Of a stretch of DNA of 64,000 bases, positions 1-9,070 are shown piece by piece. This stretch comes from Parabacteroides sp. AM08-6 (GTDB lineage Bacteria; Bacteroidota; Bacteroidia; Bacteroidales; Tannerellaceae). Under the pieces are notes generated by a model, which saw nothing but the letters and a program-made list of their open reading frames with translations, was not told the DNA's origin and ran no database searches. Position 1 is the stretch's first letter. Each line of letters starts with the position of its first letter. The stretch covers positions 74,377-138,376 of the forward strand of contig NZ_QRMP01000007.1 in assembly GCF_003473295.1 (NCBI RefSeq), given 5' to 3'. Both the position numbers and the translations under genes were made by a program.

Positions 1-1
1 T

Positions 2-346
2 CGTACGAAAAAAGCGAATAAGATGGCTGTAAGACGTCTGAAAAATGCCGGGAAATTATTAAAGGAAAATAAGAAGGAAGAGTTTTATGATGAGGTACTT
101 CGTGCTTTGTGGGGCTATTTGAGTGATAAACTCAATATTCCGCAAGCCAATCTTACCAAAGACAATATGGAAGCTGAATTGACTAAATATGGAGTAGACC
201 AGGCGCTGATTAACGAATTCATGGATATTCTGAATACATGTGAATTTGCCCGTTATGCACCGGCTCAAGCTTTGGATGCTATGGACAAGTTATATGAGCT
301 AACAGTAGACGCTATCGGAAAGATGGAAAATACAATTAAAAAGTAA
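2..346 (+). CDS. batD: BatD C-terminal end (partial at window edge)
   Basis: The frame is open from the window edge, so only the last 115 residues are seen. They form the cytoplasmic C-terminal helical tail typical of BatD (aerotolerance operon): a basic stretch, then a segment with LWGYLSDKLNIP, and an ending in which ALDAMDKLYELTVDAI is seen. BatD is a membrane-anchored oxygen/stress tolerance protein of the Bacteroidetes moxR-bat operon. The next gene, batE, overlaps its stop codon by one base, which fits the conserved operon order. Family assignment rests on this tail plus the batE neighbour; the diagnostic N-terminal part is not in the window. Confidence 0.8.
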   Translation, partial: RTKKANKMAVRRLKNAGKLLKENKKEEFYDEVLRALWGYLSDKLNIPQANLTKDNMEAELTKYGVDQALINEFMDILNTCEFARYAPAQALDAMDKLYELTVDAIGKMENTIKK

Positions 347-1107
347 TGGCAATGAAGATGAAAAAAATATTATTCCTTCTTTTGATTCAATTCCTGGCAT
401 GGGGGGCTTATGCTCAGGAGGCAACACTTAAAGAAGCAGAAGCTGCATACACAAAAGAGGATTATAATAAGGCGATTGAACTATATGATGGTTTGCTGAA
501 AACTCATGGAGAATCTGCCGCGATATATTATAATTTGGGTAATGCATACTACAAGGCGGGTAAGATAGCTCCGGCAATTTTGAACTACGAACGTGCCCTT
601 ATATTGAATCCGGGAGATAGTGATACCCGTTTTAATCTGCAATTGGCGCGTCAGAAATCGGTAGATAAGATAGAACCTGTCGATGATTTCTTTTTGCATC
701 GTTGGTTTGATTCAATTCAAAATATGGGGGGGGCAGATTCGTGGGCAAAAATTGGTATCGTAAGTTTTATCCTGTTTATCGGATGTTTGATACTTTTCTT
801 CTTTTCAAAATGGATACATCTGAAAAAGATAGGTTTCTATGCGGGACTCCTTTTGTTGTTTATAGTTATATTTGCTAATATCTTTGCCAAGAATCAAAAA
901 GATGAAATGGTAAACAGAAAAGGTGCTATCATATTTGTACCGACAGTTACAATAAAAAGTTCTCCTGATGCCAGCGGAACCGATTTGTTTATTTTGCATG
1001 AAGGGACAAAAGTTTCTGTTAAAAGCAAGCTTGGAGATTGGAGCGAGATTGAAGTGGAAGACGGAAACATAGGGTGGATACCCAGTAAGGATATTGAAAT
1101 AATTTAA
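346..1107 (+). CDS. batE: BatE, TPR and SH3 domain protein
   Basis: A 253-residue protein with an N-terminal signal peptide (hydrophobic core ILFLLLIQFLAWGAYA, cleavage likely before QE). TPR repeats follow at about residues 28-100 (AIYYNLGNAYYKAGKIAPAI). Two membrane segments lie at about 140-180, and a C-terminal bacterial SH3-like domain at about 190-253 ends in GWIPSKDIEII. This order is the standard BatE layout. It starts on the last base of the batD stop codon, so translation is probably coupled. An alternative start two codons downstream (MKMKK) would leave the signal peptide intact. Role by family: part of the Bat complex implicated in aerotolerance. Confidence 0.85.
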   Translation: MAMKMKKILFLLLIQFLAWGAYAQEATLKEAEAAYTKEDYNKAIELYDGLLKTHGESAAIYYNLGNAYYKAGKIAPAILNYERALILNPGDSDTRFNLQLARQKSVDKIEPVDDFFLHRWFDSIQNMGGADSWAKIGIVSFILFIGCLILFFFSKWIHLKKIGFYAGLLLLFIVIFANIFAKNQKDEMVNRKGAIIFVPTVTIKSSPDASGTDLFILHEGTKVSVKSKLGDWSEIEVEDGNIGWIPSKDIEII

Positions 1108-1131
1108 TTTGTCTTTGGACAATCAGACTCT

Positions 1132-1818
1132 ATGGTAGAAAAAATATTGCTTTATGAACGTGATGCGTTCTTTGCACTTAACGGTAGTGACTGTGATTTC
1201 TTAGACCGCTTTATGTGGATTTTTACAGGAAAAACGGTATGGCTGCCGTTAGCCGTTTTTATTCTTATCGTTCTGATTTATAAAAAGAATTGGCGTGAAT
1301 CCATTCTAATACTGCTGGCAATAGTATTGGTTGTTACTCTTTGTGACCAATTTGCATCGCATGTTTGCAAGCCCTATTTTACTCGTTTTCGTCCGACCCA
1401 CCATCCGGATTTTATGGAACAGGTGAAGACTGTATTTGGATATCGAGGTGGAAAATATGGCTTTATTTCCAGTCATGCCGCAAATGCGTTTGGGTTTGCT
1501 ACACTCATGGCATTTGTCATGCGTGACCGTTTGTTTACCTGGACTATTTTTTTATGGGCTTTACTAACGGCTTATACTCGGATTTATCTTGGTGTACATT
1601 TTATCTCAGATGTTGTACCTGGGGCTATTTCCGGTATTTTCTTCGGATATGTAGTTTACAAACTGTATAAATGGGTACGTCCGCGCTTGGTTAATGGGAC
1701 AGAAGCCGGGTTGTTACCTTATTCGAAAGAGCGTATTCGTTTAATTGTCTATGCTATATATGCCACTATATTGGTGATTGTGATATTCAATGTCCCTCTC
1801 TCAAATTGCCTTCGTTGA
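1132..1818 (+). CDS. PAP2-family membrane phosphatase
   Basis: A 228-residue polytopic membrane protein carrying the three-part PAP2 active-site signature: KPYFTRFRP (K-x6-RP), SSHAANAFG in place of the usual PSGH, and TRIYLGVHFISD (SR-x5-H-x3-D type, with T for S). The family removes phosphate from lipid phosphates such as undecaprenyl pyrophosphate or phosphatidate on the outer face of the inner membrane. Five or six membrane segments are visible. It lies 24 bp after batE and is probably co-transcribed. Motif 2 varies from the consensus but keeps Ser and His. The substrate cannot be told from sequence. Confidence 0.85.
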   Translation: MVEKILLYERDAFFALNGSDCDFLDRFMWIFTGKTVWLPLAVFILIVLIYKKNWRESILILLAIVLVVTLCDQFASHVCKPYFTRFRPTHHPDFMEQVKTVFGYRGGKYGFISSHAANAFGFATLMAFVMRDRLFTWTIFLWALLTAYTRIYLGVHFISDVVPGAISGIFFGYVVYKLYKWVRPRLVNGTEAGLLPYSKERIRLIVYAIYATILVIVIFNVPLSNCLR

Positions 1819-1945
1819 ATAGTATGTCGTAAAGCATATTTCATATTCTGTTTATTTTAATCAAATAATTTGCAGCTGTAATTTATAATGCCTAAGTTAG
1901 TGGCACAAAATAAAACAAAGTATTAACCTTCAAAATAAGGAAGCC

Positions 1946-2221
1946 ATGACAAAGACTATTACATTTAATGAACTTCGTAGAATAAAAGACAGCTTGCCTG
2001 ATGGTAGTACTCACCGTATAGCTGACGAATTAGGTTTATCTGTAGAAACTGTTCGTAACTATTTCGGTGGGCATAATTATAAAGATGGCAAAAGTTGTGG
2101 GATACACATCGAACCGGGACCAGATGGTGGTCTGGTTGTATTAGATGATACCACTATATTTGAACGTGCTTTGCAGATACTAGCTGAAAAAGACGAAGTG
2201 TCGGAAGCACAACAAGCGTAA
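1946..2221 (+). CDS. Small HTH-type protein
   Basis: A 91-residue protein whose first 45 residues read as a helix-turn-helix: STHRIADELGLSVETVRNYF matches the helix-turn-helix pattern, followed by a GGHNYKDG turn. The C-terminal half is short and acidic (TIFERALQILAEKDE). It is probably a DNA-binding protein; no target is evident. It is a single-gene unit: 127 bp separate it from the phosphatase gene and an intrinsic terminator follows directly. Small proteins of this type are common next to host genes in Bacteroidales. Confidence 0.65.
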   Translation: MTKTITFNELRRIKDSLPDGSTHRIADELGLSVETVRNYFGGHNYKDGKSCGIHIEPGPDGGLVVLDDTTIFERALQILAEKDEVSEAQQA

Positions 2222-2237
2222 AGAAATTCATTTATAC

Positions 2238-2285
2238 AAAAAAATCCCATAGCTGAATATAAAAATGCCGTGGGATTTTTTTTTA
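2238..2285 (+). terminator. Intrinsic terminator after the HTH gene
   Basis: AAAAATCCCA pairs with TGGGATTTTT around a loop of about 20 nt, and the right arm runs into a tract of ten T. It lies 17 bp after the stop codon of the small HTH gene. Confidence 0.8.
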
Positions 2286-2334
2286 ACCAACTTTTAGCGA
2301 ATCCGATTTGTTTAATTAATAAAAACACACGAGT

Positions 2335-3450
2335 ATGGAAGATAAATTAGTAACGTTAGCAATTCACACGTTTGAGAAAGCCCAAATTCTCAAAACGATG
2401 CTTGAGACAGAGGGAATAGAAGTCTACATACATAATGTAAACCAAATTCAGCCAGTTGTTTCGGCAGGTGTACGTGTACGGATTAAAGAAAGCGATTTGC
2501 CTCATGCCTTGCGTATCATAGAAGACAGTAAATGGTTAAGCGAGGATGCCAGTCAGGAAGAAACTGAGACTAATCAGGTAAAGAAAATACTGATACCGAT
2601 TGACTTTTCAGATTACTCAATCAAGGCTTGTGAGCTTGGTATTAATTATGCCTATAAAATCGGAGCTGAAGTAATGATTATGCATGCCTATTTCAGCCCA
2701 TATTTCCCTTCTGCTATCCCGATGGGAGATACATTGGCCTACCAAGTAAATGAAGAGGAGAATGTACAAAACGTATTGAAACGTGTGCAGATAGACATGG
2801 AGAATATTAGTACATTGATAAACAGAAAAATGCAATCCGGAGAACTACCGAAAATAAAATACAATTATGTTCTGCGTGAAGGACTGCCTGAGGAGGAGAT
2901 TATAGCTTATAGCAAAGAATATCATCCCACATTAATTGTTATGGGAACCCGTGGTAAGAGTCAAAAAGATATGGATTTGATTGGTAGTGTGACAGGTGAA
3001 GTGATAGAAGTCAATAAAGTTCCTGTCTTGGCAATTCCGGAAAATGTGCCTTTTGATGATTTAAGTGAAGCCAAGAATATTGCTTTTGCTACCTCATTCA
3101 ACCAACGAGATTTAGTCGCTTTTGATGAATTCATGGAGATTATCAAGCCGTACAATCCACATATTTATCTGTTCAATATCTCAACCAGTCGCGATGAATG
3201 GAATGAAATCCGTTTGACTGGTGTCAATGAATATTTTAAAAAACAATATCCGGATGCCCATATTACTCATACGGTTCTTGCTGACGGAGATTTATTGTTG
3301 GCCATTGAGAAATTTGTGCGGGATGAACAAATAGATGTCATTGCTCTCAGTACCTATCGACGTAATATCTTGGCCCGCATGTTCAATCCTTCAATTGCAC
3401 GTAAGATGTTGTTCCACACTGATACACCATTGTTGGTCATGCATTCCTGA
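2335..3450 (+). CDS. Universal stress protein, DUF2007-like domain plus two USP domains
   Basis: A 371-residue protein. Residues 1-65 resemble the DUF2007 signal-transducing domain (LETEGIEVYIHN, then VRVRIKESDLPHALRII). Residues about 84-235 form a first USP domain: ILIPIDFSDYSIKA at its start and MGTRGKSQKDMDLIGS, the nucleotide-binding G-x2-G-x9-G(S/T) loop type. Residues about 245-371 form a second, more diverged USP domain without a clear loop. The family is cytoplasmic and responds to stress or energy state; the fused N-terminal domain suggests ligand sensing. Start context ACACACGAGTATG. It is flanked on both sides by terminators, so it is monocistronic. Confidence 0.85.
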   Translation: MEDKLVTLAIHTFEKAQILKTMLETEGIEVYIHNVNQIQPVVSAGVRVRIKESDLPHALRIIEDSKWLSEDASQEETETNQVKKILIPIDFSDYSIKACELGINYAYKIGAEVMIMHAYFSPYFPSAIPMGDTLAYQVNEEENVQNVLKRVQIDMENISTLINRKMQSGELPKIKYNYVLREGLPEEEIIAYSKEYHPTLIVMGTRGKSQKDMDLIGSVTGEVIEVNKVPVLAIPENVPFDDLSEAKNIAFATSFNQRDLVAFDEFMEIIKPYNPHIYLFNISTSRDEWNEIRLTGVNEYFKKQYPDAHITHTVLADGDLLLAIEKFVRDEQIDVIALSTYRRNILARMFNPSIARKMLFHTDTPLLVMHS

Positions 3451-3510
3451 TGTTTTGATTTTCACGTAGAGGGAGCTACTGGTAGCCCTAGTCGTTTTTT
3501 AACACAACCA

Positions 3511-3544
3511 AAAAGCCGGCGGAATTTTCCGTTGGCTTTTGTTT
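3511..3544 (+). terminator. Intrinsic terminator after usp
   Basis: A 14-bp stem (AAAAGCCGGCGGAA against TTCCGTTGGCTTTT, two G-U pairs) with a two-base loop, followed by a T-rich tail. It ends the stress-protein transcript. Confidence 0.85.
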
Positions 3545-3724
3545 GTTCTTGCTATCTTCTTGAATAAAATATGTAGGTCGAATCTTTAGATATAAAAAAT
3601 GTAGATATAGATAAAATCATAAAATAGAAATATAGTCGTTTTTTAACAATTGGAAACGAAATCCGGCTTCAATAGTCTAAAATATATCCGTATATCAATG
3701 ATTATTCGTTTATGAGAATCATTT

Positions 3725-3759
3725 TTTGATATTATATTAGAGATAAATTGATACCTTTG
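3725..3759 (+). promoter_or_regulatory. Putative promoter of the Hpt-histidine kinase operon
   Basis: A -7 box TACCTTTG (3752-3759) matches the Bacteroidales TAnnTTTG consensus. A TTTG (3725-3728) lies 23 bp upstream, slightly farther than the usual 19-21, so only the -7 box is well supported. A leader of about 105 nt would precede the Hpt gene. Confidence 0.5.
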
Positions 3760-3873
3760 CAAAGAAGATAAGGAAGTATATTCCTATTTCTCTCTAAAAA
3801 AGAAAATTTCCACATCCCTATAGGGAACTACAGAGCAGTGGAGCATGATTATTATTTATATTGAATTCTTTAT

Positions 3874-4227
3874 ATGACAGACGAGTTTAAGGAACAGTTG
3901 AAAGCTGCAAAGGTAGATGTAGAGAAAGCATTGGAGCGTTTTATGCACAATGAAAACCTATATGGTAAATTTCTCAAGAAGTTCCTTCGGGATGAAACTT
4001 TTAGAAATTTGGAACATGCGCTAAATGATTCAGATAGGGAAAATGCATTTATGTATGCTCACACATTGAAAGGGATAGCCGGGAATTTTGAATTTATAGG
4101 TTTGTTGGAGTTGTTGATTCCTATGACAGAACAATTGAGAAATGGGGAAATAGATAATATCAAGGAGATGTTTGATATGTTACAACCTCGATATTTACAA
4201 ATATGTAAGATAATAGAGAATATATAA
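3874..4227 (+). CDS. Hpt domain phosphotransfer protein
   Basis: A 117-residue single-domain protein. The phosphotransfer motif AHTLKGIAGNF carries the phosphorylatable His at residue 63, inside a four-helix bundle. It would take phosphate from, or pass it to, a receiver domain in a His-Asp relay. The next gene, 19 bp downstream, is a hybrid kinase with two receiver domains and no Hpt of its own, so the two are almost certainly partners. A separate upstream Hpt gene is less common than a C-terminal Hpt fused to the kinase. Confidence 0.85.
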   Translation: MTDEFKEQLKAAKVDVEKALERFMHNENLYGKFLKKFLRDETFRNLEHALNDSDRENAFMYAHTLKGIAGNFEFIGLLELLIPMTEQLRNGEIDNIKEMFDMLQPRYLQICKIIENI

Positions 4228-4246
4228 TTGGAAAGAGAAGAATATT

Positions 4247-6631
4247 ATGGAAAAGCAACTCTTGCAATCAGAAATTAATAACGATTATAGTTTGTTAATG
4301 AGTACCTTAGGTGTAAGTGTTAGCAAACATCTTTTAGATGAGCATTATACTGTATTATGGGCTAACGATTACTATTATGATTTAATTGGCTATCCCAAAG
4401 AAGAATATGAATCCCTTTTTCATAATCAATGTGATTTATATTTTATTGGAAACGAATCTACATGGGATATAATCGTAGAGAAGGTTACAACAGCTCTGAA
4501 AAATGGAGATAAAGGCTATGAAATGTATATCCAGATGCAGCGAAAAGGGGGTGCTATGATTTGGACGAAAATAACGGCTACTTTTACTAATGAAGTTTAT
4601 AATGGCTATCCTATATCCTACACTGTTATGACGAATGTGGATGATATGATGCAAAGACGTATCGAACAGACGATAGCTTATGAAAATATACCCGGATTTA
4701 TCTCGAAATATCAGATTCAAAAAGACGGTTATTTCAAACTGATAGATGCGAATGATAAATTCTTGAACTTTTTCGGGATTGAAAGAGAAAATATCTCTAC
4801 TTTCCGGACTTTTACCAAATTAACGGATAAAAGTAAAGAAATATTGAAAGAATATCTTCCTTTGATGCAAAGAGGAGAACCTGTTCATTTTATTATTTGT
4901 TCGAAAAATAAGGAAGAAAATGATACTTGGCTCCAATTAAATGGCGAATGTATTGGACGTGTCAATGGGGAACCTATATATGTTATTGTTTACATTGATA
5001 TTACAGATGTCACGGAACAACGTGAGTTAAGAAAAAAAGTAGAAGAACAATCCAAGCAGTTGAAAGAAGCTTTGGAATTTGCAGAAAGAGCAAATCAAGC
5101 TAAATCAGATTTCCTAGCACGAATGAGTCACGATATCCGTACTCCGATGAATGCAATTGTAGGTATGACAGCTATTGCCAGTGCACATGTAAATGATCAG
5201 GAACGGGTGCTCGATTGTTTGAAAAAGATTACAGGAGCATCTAGTTTATTGCTTAGTCTGATTAATGAGGTATTGGATATGTCTAAAATAGAAAGTGGCA
5301 GATTAGTTCTTTCCAAAGATGAATTTAATATCGGTGAGCTTTTGCAGGATTTGATTGTGATGATGCAATCTGAAATTAAAAGCAAGCAGCATAAATTGGA
5401 CATTCACGTTGTGGATTTACAACATGAAATTGTAACAGGTGATACACAGAGAATCAAACAAGTTTTGATGAATATTCTTTCCAATGCTATTAAATATACA
5501 CCGGAAGGAGGACGAATTCTGATACAAATCAATGAACTGCCAAAACAAGACGGAATAGCCCTTTATGAATTCATTTTTGAAGATAATGGAAGAGGTATGA
5601 CGCCGGAATTTTTGAAAAAGATATTTCAACCGTTTGAACGGGCAGACGATCATGCTATTAGTGGTATACAAGGTACAGGGCTTGGTATGGCTATTAGCCA
5701 TAAAATTGTAGAAATGATGGGGGGAGAAATCAAAGTTGAAAGTGAATACGGTAAAGGTTCCCGCTTTACTATATATATGCCTTTACAAATTCAGAATGAG
5801 CTTCAGATTGAGAAAATAAATAAAGAAAACCTATCCGTACTTGTTGTAGATGATGATAGATTGGCTTGTCAAAGTACTTGTAATTGTTTGGAAGAAATAG
5901 GAGTAAGTAGTGATTGGGTTTGTTCCGGTATTGAAGCAATAATAGCAGCTAAAAAACGACAGGACGAGAACAATGGATATTATGCAATTATCATGGACCT
6001 TAAAATGCCGGGGATGAATGGCATTGAAACGACACGTCGTATTAGAGCATCTGTTGGTATGGATATACCAATTATTATCCTTTCCGCTTATGATATAGAA
6101 GAATATGAGGCTGAAGCTAAGGATGCGGGTGCTAGCGGATTCATTACCAAACCACTTTTTAAATCCAAATTGCTTCATATCTTAAGACGATTTGCCGAAA
6201 AGGATGTTACACAGCCGCAAATAACCCCAATCAGATTATCTGATGCTGATTATTCGGGCAAAAGGATTTTGCTGGTAGAAGATAATGATTTGAATCGTGA
6301 AATTGCGGAGGAAATCATCGGTAGTACTGGTGCTTGTATAGAATCTGCAATTAATGGGCTTGATGCCGTAGAAAAGGTTGATCATTCTATAGAAGGATAT
6401 TATCAGATGATTTTAATGGACATCCAGATGCCTATTATGGATGGTTACGAAGCAACCCGCCAGATACGTGCTCTTGCCCGTGAGGATATAAAAGAAATGC
6501 CGATTATTGCTATGACTGCTAATGCTTTTTCTGAAGATGTAACAAACGCCATAAAAGCTGGCATGAATCATCATTTGGCTAAGCCGATTGATATAAGTGC
6601 TCTGATGAATATTTTAAGTAAGTATTTGTGA
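4247..6631 (+). CDS. Hybrid sensor histidine kinase with two receiver domains
   Basis: A 794-residue cytoplasmic kinase without membrane segments. Order: PAS-like domains at about 20-130 and 140-255, a coiled-coil linker at about 257-290, HisKA with SHDIRTPMNAIVG (His295), and a HATPase domain with N box (NILSNAIKYT), G1 (EDNGRGM) and G2 (GTGLGMAIS). Receiver 1 starts VLVVDDDRLA with its acceptor Asp at about 584 in MDLKMPG. Receiver 2 starts ILLVEDNDLNREIA with Asp at about 725 in MDIQMP. With the upstream Hpt protein this makes a full phosphorelay (His-Asp-His-Asp), but no DNA-binding output is encoded here, so the output protein must lie elsewhere. The start lies 19 bp after the Hpt gene. 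Confidence 0.9.
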   Translation: MEKQLLQSEINNDYSLLMSTLGVSVSKHLLDEHYTVLWANDYYYDLIGYPKEEYESLFHNQCDLYFIGNESTWDIIVEKVTTALKNGDKGYEMYIQMQRKGGAMIWTKITATFTNEVYNGYPISYTVMTNVDDMMQRRIEQTIAYENIPGFISKYQIQKDGYFKLIDANDKFLNFFGIERENISTFRTFTKLTDKSKEILKEYLPLMQRGEPVHFIICSKNKEENDTWLQLNGECIGRVNGEPIYVIVYIDITDVTEQRELRKKVEEQSKQLKEALEFAERANQAKSDFLARMSHDIRTPMNAIVGMTAIASAHVNDQERVLDCLKKITGASSLLLSLINEVLDMSKIESGRLVLSKDEFNIGELLQDLIVMMQSEIKSKQHKLDIHVVDLQHEIVTGDTQRIKQVLMNILSNAIKYTPEGGRILIQINELPKQDGIALYEFIFEDNGRGMTPEFLKKIFQPFERADDHAISGIQGTGLGMAISHKIVEMMGGEIKVESEYGKGSRFTIYMPLQIQNELQIEKINKENLSVLVVDDDRLACQSTCNCLEEIGVSSDWVCSGIEAIIAAKKRQDENNGYYAIIMDLKMPGMNGIETTRRIRASVGMDIPIIILSAYDIEEYEAEAKDAGASGFITKPLFKSKLLHILRRFAEKDVTQPQITPIRLSDADYSGKRILLVEDNDLNREIAEEIIGSTGACIESAINGLDAVEKVDHSIEGYYQMILMDIQMPIMDGYEATRQIRALAREDIKEMPIIAMTANAFSEDVTNAIKAGMNHHLAKPIDISALMNILSKYL

Positions 6632-6659
6632 AACTGCTATAATGATGTTTAGACTGATT

Positions 6660-7256
6660 TTAATTATTCAACGCATCCAGGAGCAACGTTATATTAGCCA
6701 TGAACAATCTGACAGATATAGCCAACAGGATAATACCAAAAAATTTACGGACAATATAAATGCCACCTTTACCAAATAATCTTTCCACGAATTTTGTCAT
6801 TCGAACAACGAAATAGACCCATAGCATGTTTAATATAAGAGCAATTATTATATTAATATTGGCGTATTCGGCTCGCAAAGATAACAATGTCGTGAACGAA
6901 CCGGCTCCGGCTAGTAAAGGAAATACAAGTGGAACAAGAGTTGCTTCTTTAATAGGTCCTTGGTTTTTGAATATTTCAACATCGAGTATCATTTCGAGGG
7001 AGAGCAGGAAAATAACAAATGCTCCGGCAACTGCAAAGGATTCGATGTCAACATGGAAAAGTCTTAACAAATAATCTCCGGCAAAAAAGAAGCCAAGCAT
7101 AAGTAAAAAGGAAATCACTGTCGCTTTTAGCGCATTTACCTCTTTCCCTTTTTCCTTCAAATCGATGATAATAGGAATGGCACCGATAATGTCTATTACT
7201 GCAAATAGTACAATGAATGCACTAATCATTTGTTGGAAATTGAATGCTGAAAACAT
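6660..7256 (-). CDS. MarC-family integral membrane protein
   Basis: A 198-residue protein with about six membrane segments. Family hallmarks seen: early ALKATVISFLLMLGFFFAGD, then AGAFVIFLLSLEMILDV, and FPLLAGAGSFTTLLSL. MarC/YhgN proteins sit in the inner membrane; their substrate is unknown despite the old multiple-antibiotic-resistance name. It is the last host gene before the prophage and is convergent with the kinase gene, only 28 bp from its stop codon, with no hairpin terminator between them. Confidence 0.85.
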   Translation of the reverse strand: MFSAFNFQQMISAFIVLFAVIDIIGAIPIIIDLKEKGKEVNALKATVISFLLMLGFFFAGDYLLRLFHVDIESFAVAGAFVIFLLSLEMILDVEIFKNQGPIKEATLVPLVFPLLAGAGSFTTLLSLRAEYANINIIIALILNMLWVYFVVRMTKFVERLFGKGGIYIVRKFFGIILLAISVRLFMANITLLLDALNN

Positions 7257-7286
7257 GATTTTAAGTCTTAGAACATGATTATCTTG

Positions 7287-7319
7287 TAAAGATACGAAAG
7301 ATTTCTAACATACTTCAAA
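7287..7319 (-). promoter_or_regulatory. Possible promoter of the marC-family gene
   Basis: On the minus strand TATCTTTA (7294-7287) is one base off the TAnnTTTG box, and TTTG (7319-7316) lies 21 bp upstream. It is placed about 30 bp before the start codon at 7256. Confidence 0.4.
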
Positions 7320-7576
7320 ACAAAGATAAGAGGGAAAAGGTTATAAAAGTTGAAAATGCGAATATAATCACCCGATTGCTTGTCGTTTGGCAATATCAGA
7401 ACAGAGAAAAATATACTTTTTTCATCACATTCTGAACCAAATCGTTCGAACTGCTGTTATAAAAATAAAGAATTAGGAAATACATCCTATAGCAATATAG
7501 AGAGATTAGTATTTCTTTGTTTATCAATGTTAGTAGTATTTGTTTTTTCATATAAGTAGAGTTTGTTATTTGTTTG

Positions 7577-7616
7577 GTCCGTATGTAACTGTGAAGTTGG
7601 ATACGGGCTTTTTTTA
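7577..7616 (+). terminator. Intrinsic terminator upstream of the integrase
   Basis: CCGTAT (7579-7584) pairs with ATACGG (7601-7606), followed by GC and seven T. It could insulate the integrase promoter from transcription entering from the left. Confidence 0.65.
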
Positions 7617-7652
7617 TATTTTGCATAAATAAAGGGTTTTAATAACATTTTA

Positions 7653-7684
7653 TTTGCAATACGCATTAATTCTGTCTAACTTTG
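7653..7684 (+). promoter_or_regulatory. Integrase promoter
   Basis: -33 box TTTG (7653-7656) and -7 box TAACTTTG (7677-7684), separated by 20 bp: an exact fit to the Bacteroidales promoter. The integrase start codon is at 7741, leaving a leader of about 50 nt. Confidence 0.75.
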
Positions 7685-7740
7685 TTTGCTCAAAATAGAT
7701 ATTCAGCTTTACAAATACTTTACAAACACACTACGCGATT

Positions 7741-9009
7741 ATGGCTACTGTACAATGGATTATTTTCAAGCATCACAAAAAGAAAGACGGGACGTATAAT
7801 GCAAAGATACAGATAGTCCACAAAAGTCTGTCTGCATATATTTCGACAGGAGTGAGTACAGAATGTGTTCGTTTCCGGAAAGGCATGTCTTCCGGTACCA
7901 TCACTGATAGCTCTATTGAAGATAGCCTGAATGACAAAGTAAAAAAGATACGTGCTATTCTTAACGAAAAAGAAGAAATCATCTCTGGGTTGGATACAGC
8001 TAAGGAAGTGAAGGATTATATTCTGAAGATGCTAGATGCTGGAAATGAGATTGATTTTCTCAAGTTTGCCAATGAGTATAAAGATAAAATCAAGAATGAA
8101 TCAACAAAGGCTTATAATATCACACGAATAAACGCCCTCACGGATTATATAATGGAGAAAACAGGTAAAACTTCCCTTCCAATAAGTAAGCTTACTCATA
8201 GATTATTGAAGGACTATGAAGATTGGTTGCGGACTACCAACCGGAAGAGTAAGAAAGCAAACAAGGCGAAAGCTGGATTGAGCGAGAATAGCATCAATTC
8301 TTATATGGGTGCCCTCTCTATTATTTTTAATGCGGCAAAGAAAAAATACAACGATTATGATATTGGGGACATCCTTATAAAAAATGACCCTTTCAAGATA
8401 TATACTCCTCCCAGAATAGAAACAACTTCTAAAAGGGCTGTTGAGAGAGATACTATCCGAAAAATATTTGACTATCATTCGAACAAAGAAGTTCCTGAAA
8501 TGACAAGGGATTTGTTTTTAATGTCGTTTTTCATGGCCGGGATGAACCTTGCAGATGTTTATGATTGTGGGCCATTTGGGGATAGGGTAGAATATACGAG
8601 GAAAAAGACACGTACCCATAAAAAAGATAAGCCTTTTTTGTCATTGATGATACATCCGATAATCGCAGATATAATAGAGAAATATAGGGATAAGGATGGC
8701 ATAAGGGGATTTTGCTTCTATAAGATGTATTCGAATATGCCGGCCTTTCATCAAGCTGTGAGAAGAGGCATCTCCGCATTAAGGCGAGAATTATCCTTGC
8801 CGGATTTGACTTATTACGCAGCGAGGCATTCATTCGCTACGATTGCCCGTAATGAATGTGATATAAGCATGGATGACATAGCACTTTGCCTTACCCATGA
8901 ATCGGGCCATAATATTACAGACACTTATGTTAAGTTAGATTTCAGCAGGGTGGACAATGTTATTAATAAAGTAGTAGACAATGTCTTTAAAGAAAAAGCC
9001 GGGGAGTGA
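7741..9009 (+). CDS. Phage integrase, tyrosine recombinase (Bacteroidetes type)
   Basis: A 422-residue recombinase. Residues 1-100 are an arm-type DNA-binding domain, 105-210 a SAM-like core-binding domain, 230-420 the catalytic domain. Active-site positions: Arg362 in YYAARHSFAT, His386 in LTHESGH and the nucleophile Tyr396 in DTYVKLD. The usual first Arg is replaced by Asn269 (AGMNLADV), and the HxxR His by Tyr359; both changes are regular in this Bacteroidetes integrase class, so it is probably active. It would catalyse prophage insertion and excision with help from an excisionase. It is first in the prophage and has its own promoter. Confidence 0.9.
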   Translation: MATVQWIIFKHHKKKDGTYNAKIQIVHKSLSAYISTGVSTECVRFRKGMSSGTITDSSIEDSLNDKVKKIRAILNEKEEIISGLDTAKEVKDYILKMLDAGNEIDFLKFANEYKDKIKNESTKAYNITRINALTDYIMEKTGKTSLPISKLTHRLLKDYEDWLRTTNRKSKKANKAKAGLSENSINSYMGALSIIFNAAKKKYNDYDIGDILIKNDPFKIYTPPRIETTSKRAVERDTIRKIFDYHSNKEVPEMTRDLFLMSFFMAGMNLADVYDCGPFGDRVEYTRKKTRTHKKDKPFLSLMIHPIIADIIEKYRDKDGIRGFCFYKMYSNMPAFHQAVRRGISALRRELSLPDLTYYAARHSFATIARNECDISMDDIALCLTHESGHNITDTYVKLDFSRVDNVINKVVDNVFKEKAGE

Positions 9010-9070
9010 TTACCCCGGCCACCGCTATAGGTAAGTTTATCCTTAAAAATCAAAGTCTCAAATATTGATA

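Larger units (their letters stand above)
7257..7740. other. Host/prophage junction zone
   Basis: A 484-bp stretch without a credible gene between the last host gene and the integrase. It holds the marC-side promoter, an intrinsic terminator (7577-7616) and the integrase promoter (7653-7684). The left attachment site should lie here because the integrase is the first phage gene, but attR is outside the window, so the core sequence cannot be identified. No tRNA gene is visible at the junction. Confidence 0.55.

Noticed and set aside
3489..3647. 15-bp direct repeat TAGTCGTTTTTTAAC (3489-3503 and 3633-3647) as a possible attachment site
   Set aside because: Both copies lie in host DNA upstream of the Hpt-kinase operon with no mobile gene between; no sign of insertion.
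7396..7626. Minus-strand 76-codon frame before the integrase
   Set aside because: Low-complexity, overlaps the terminator and lies opposite the junction zone; no support.
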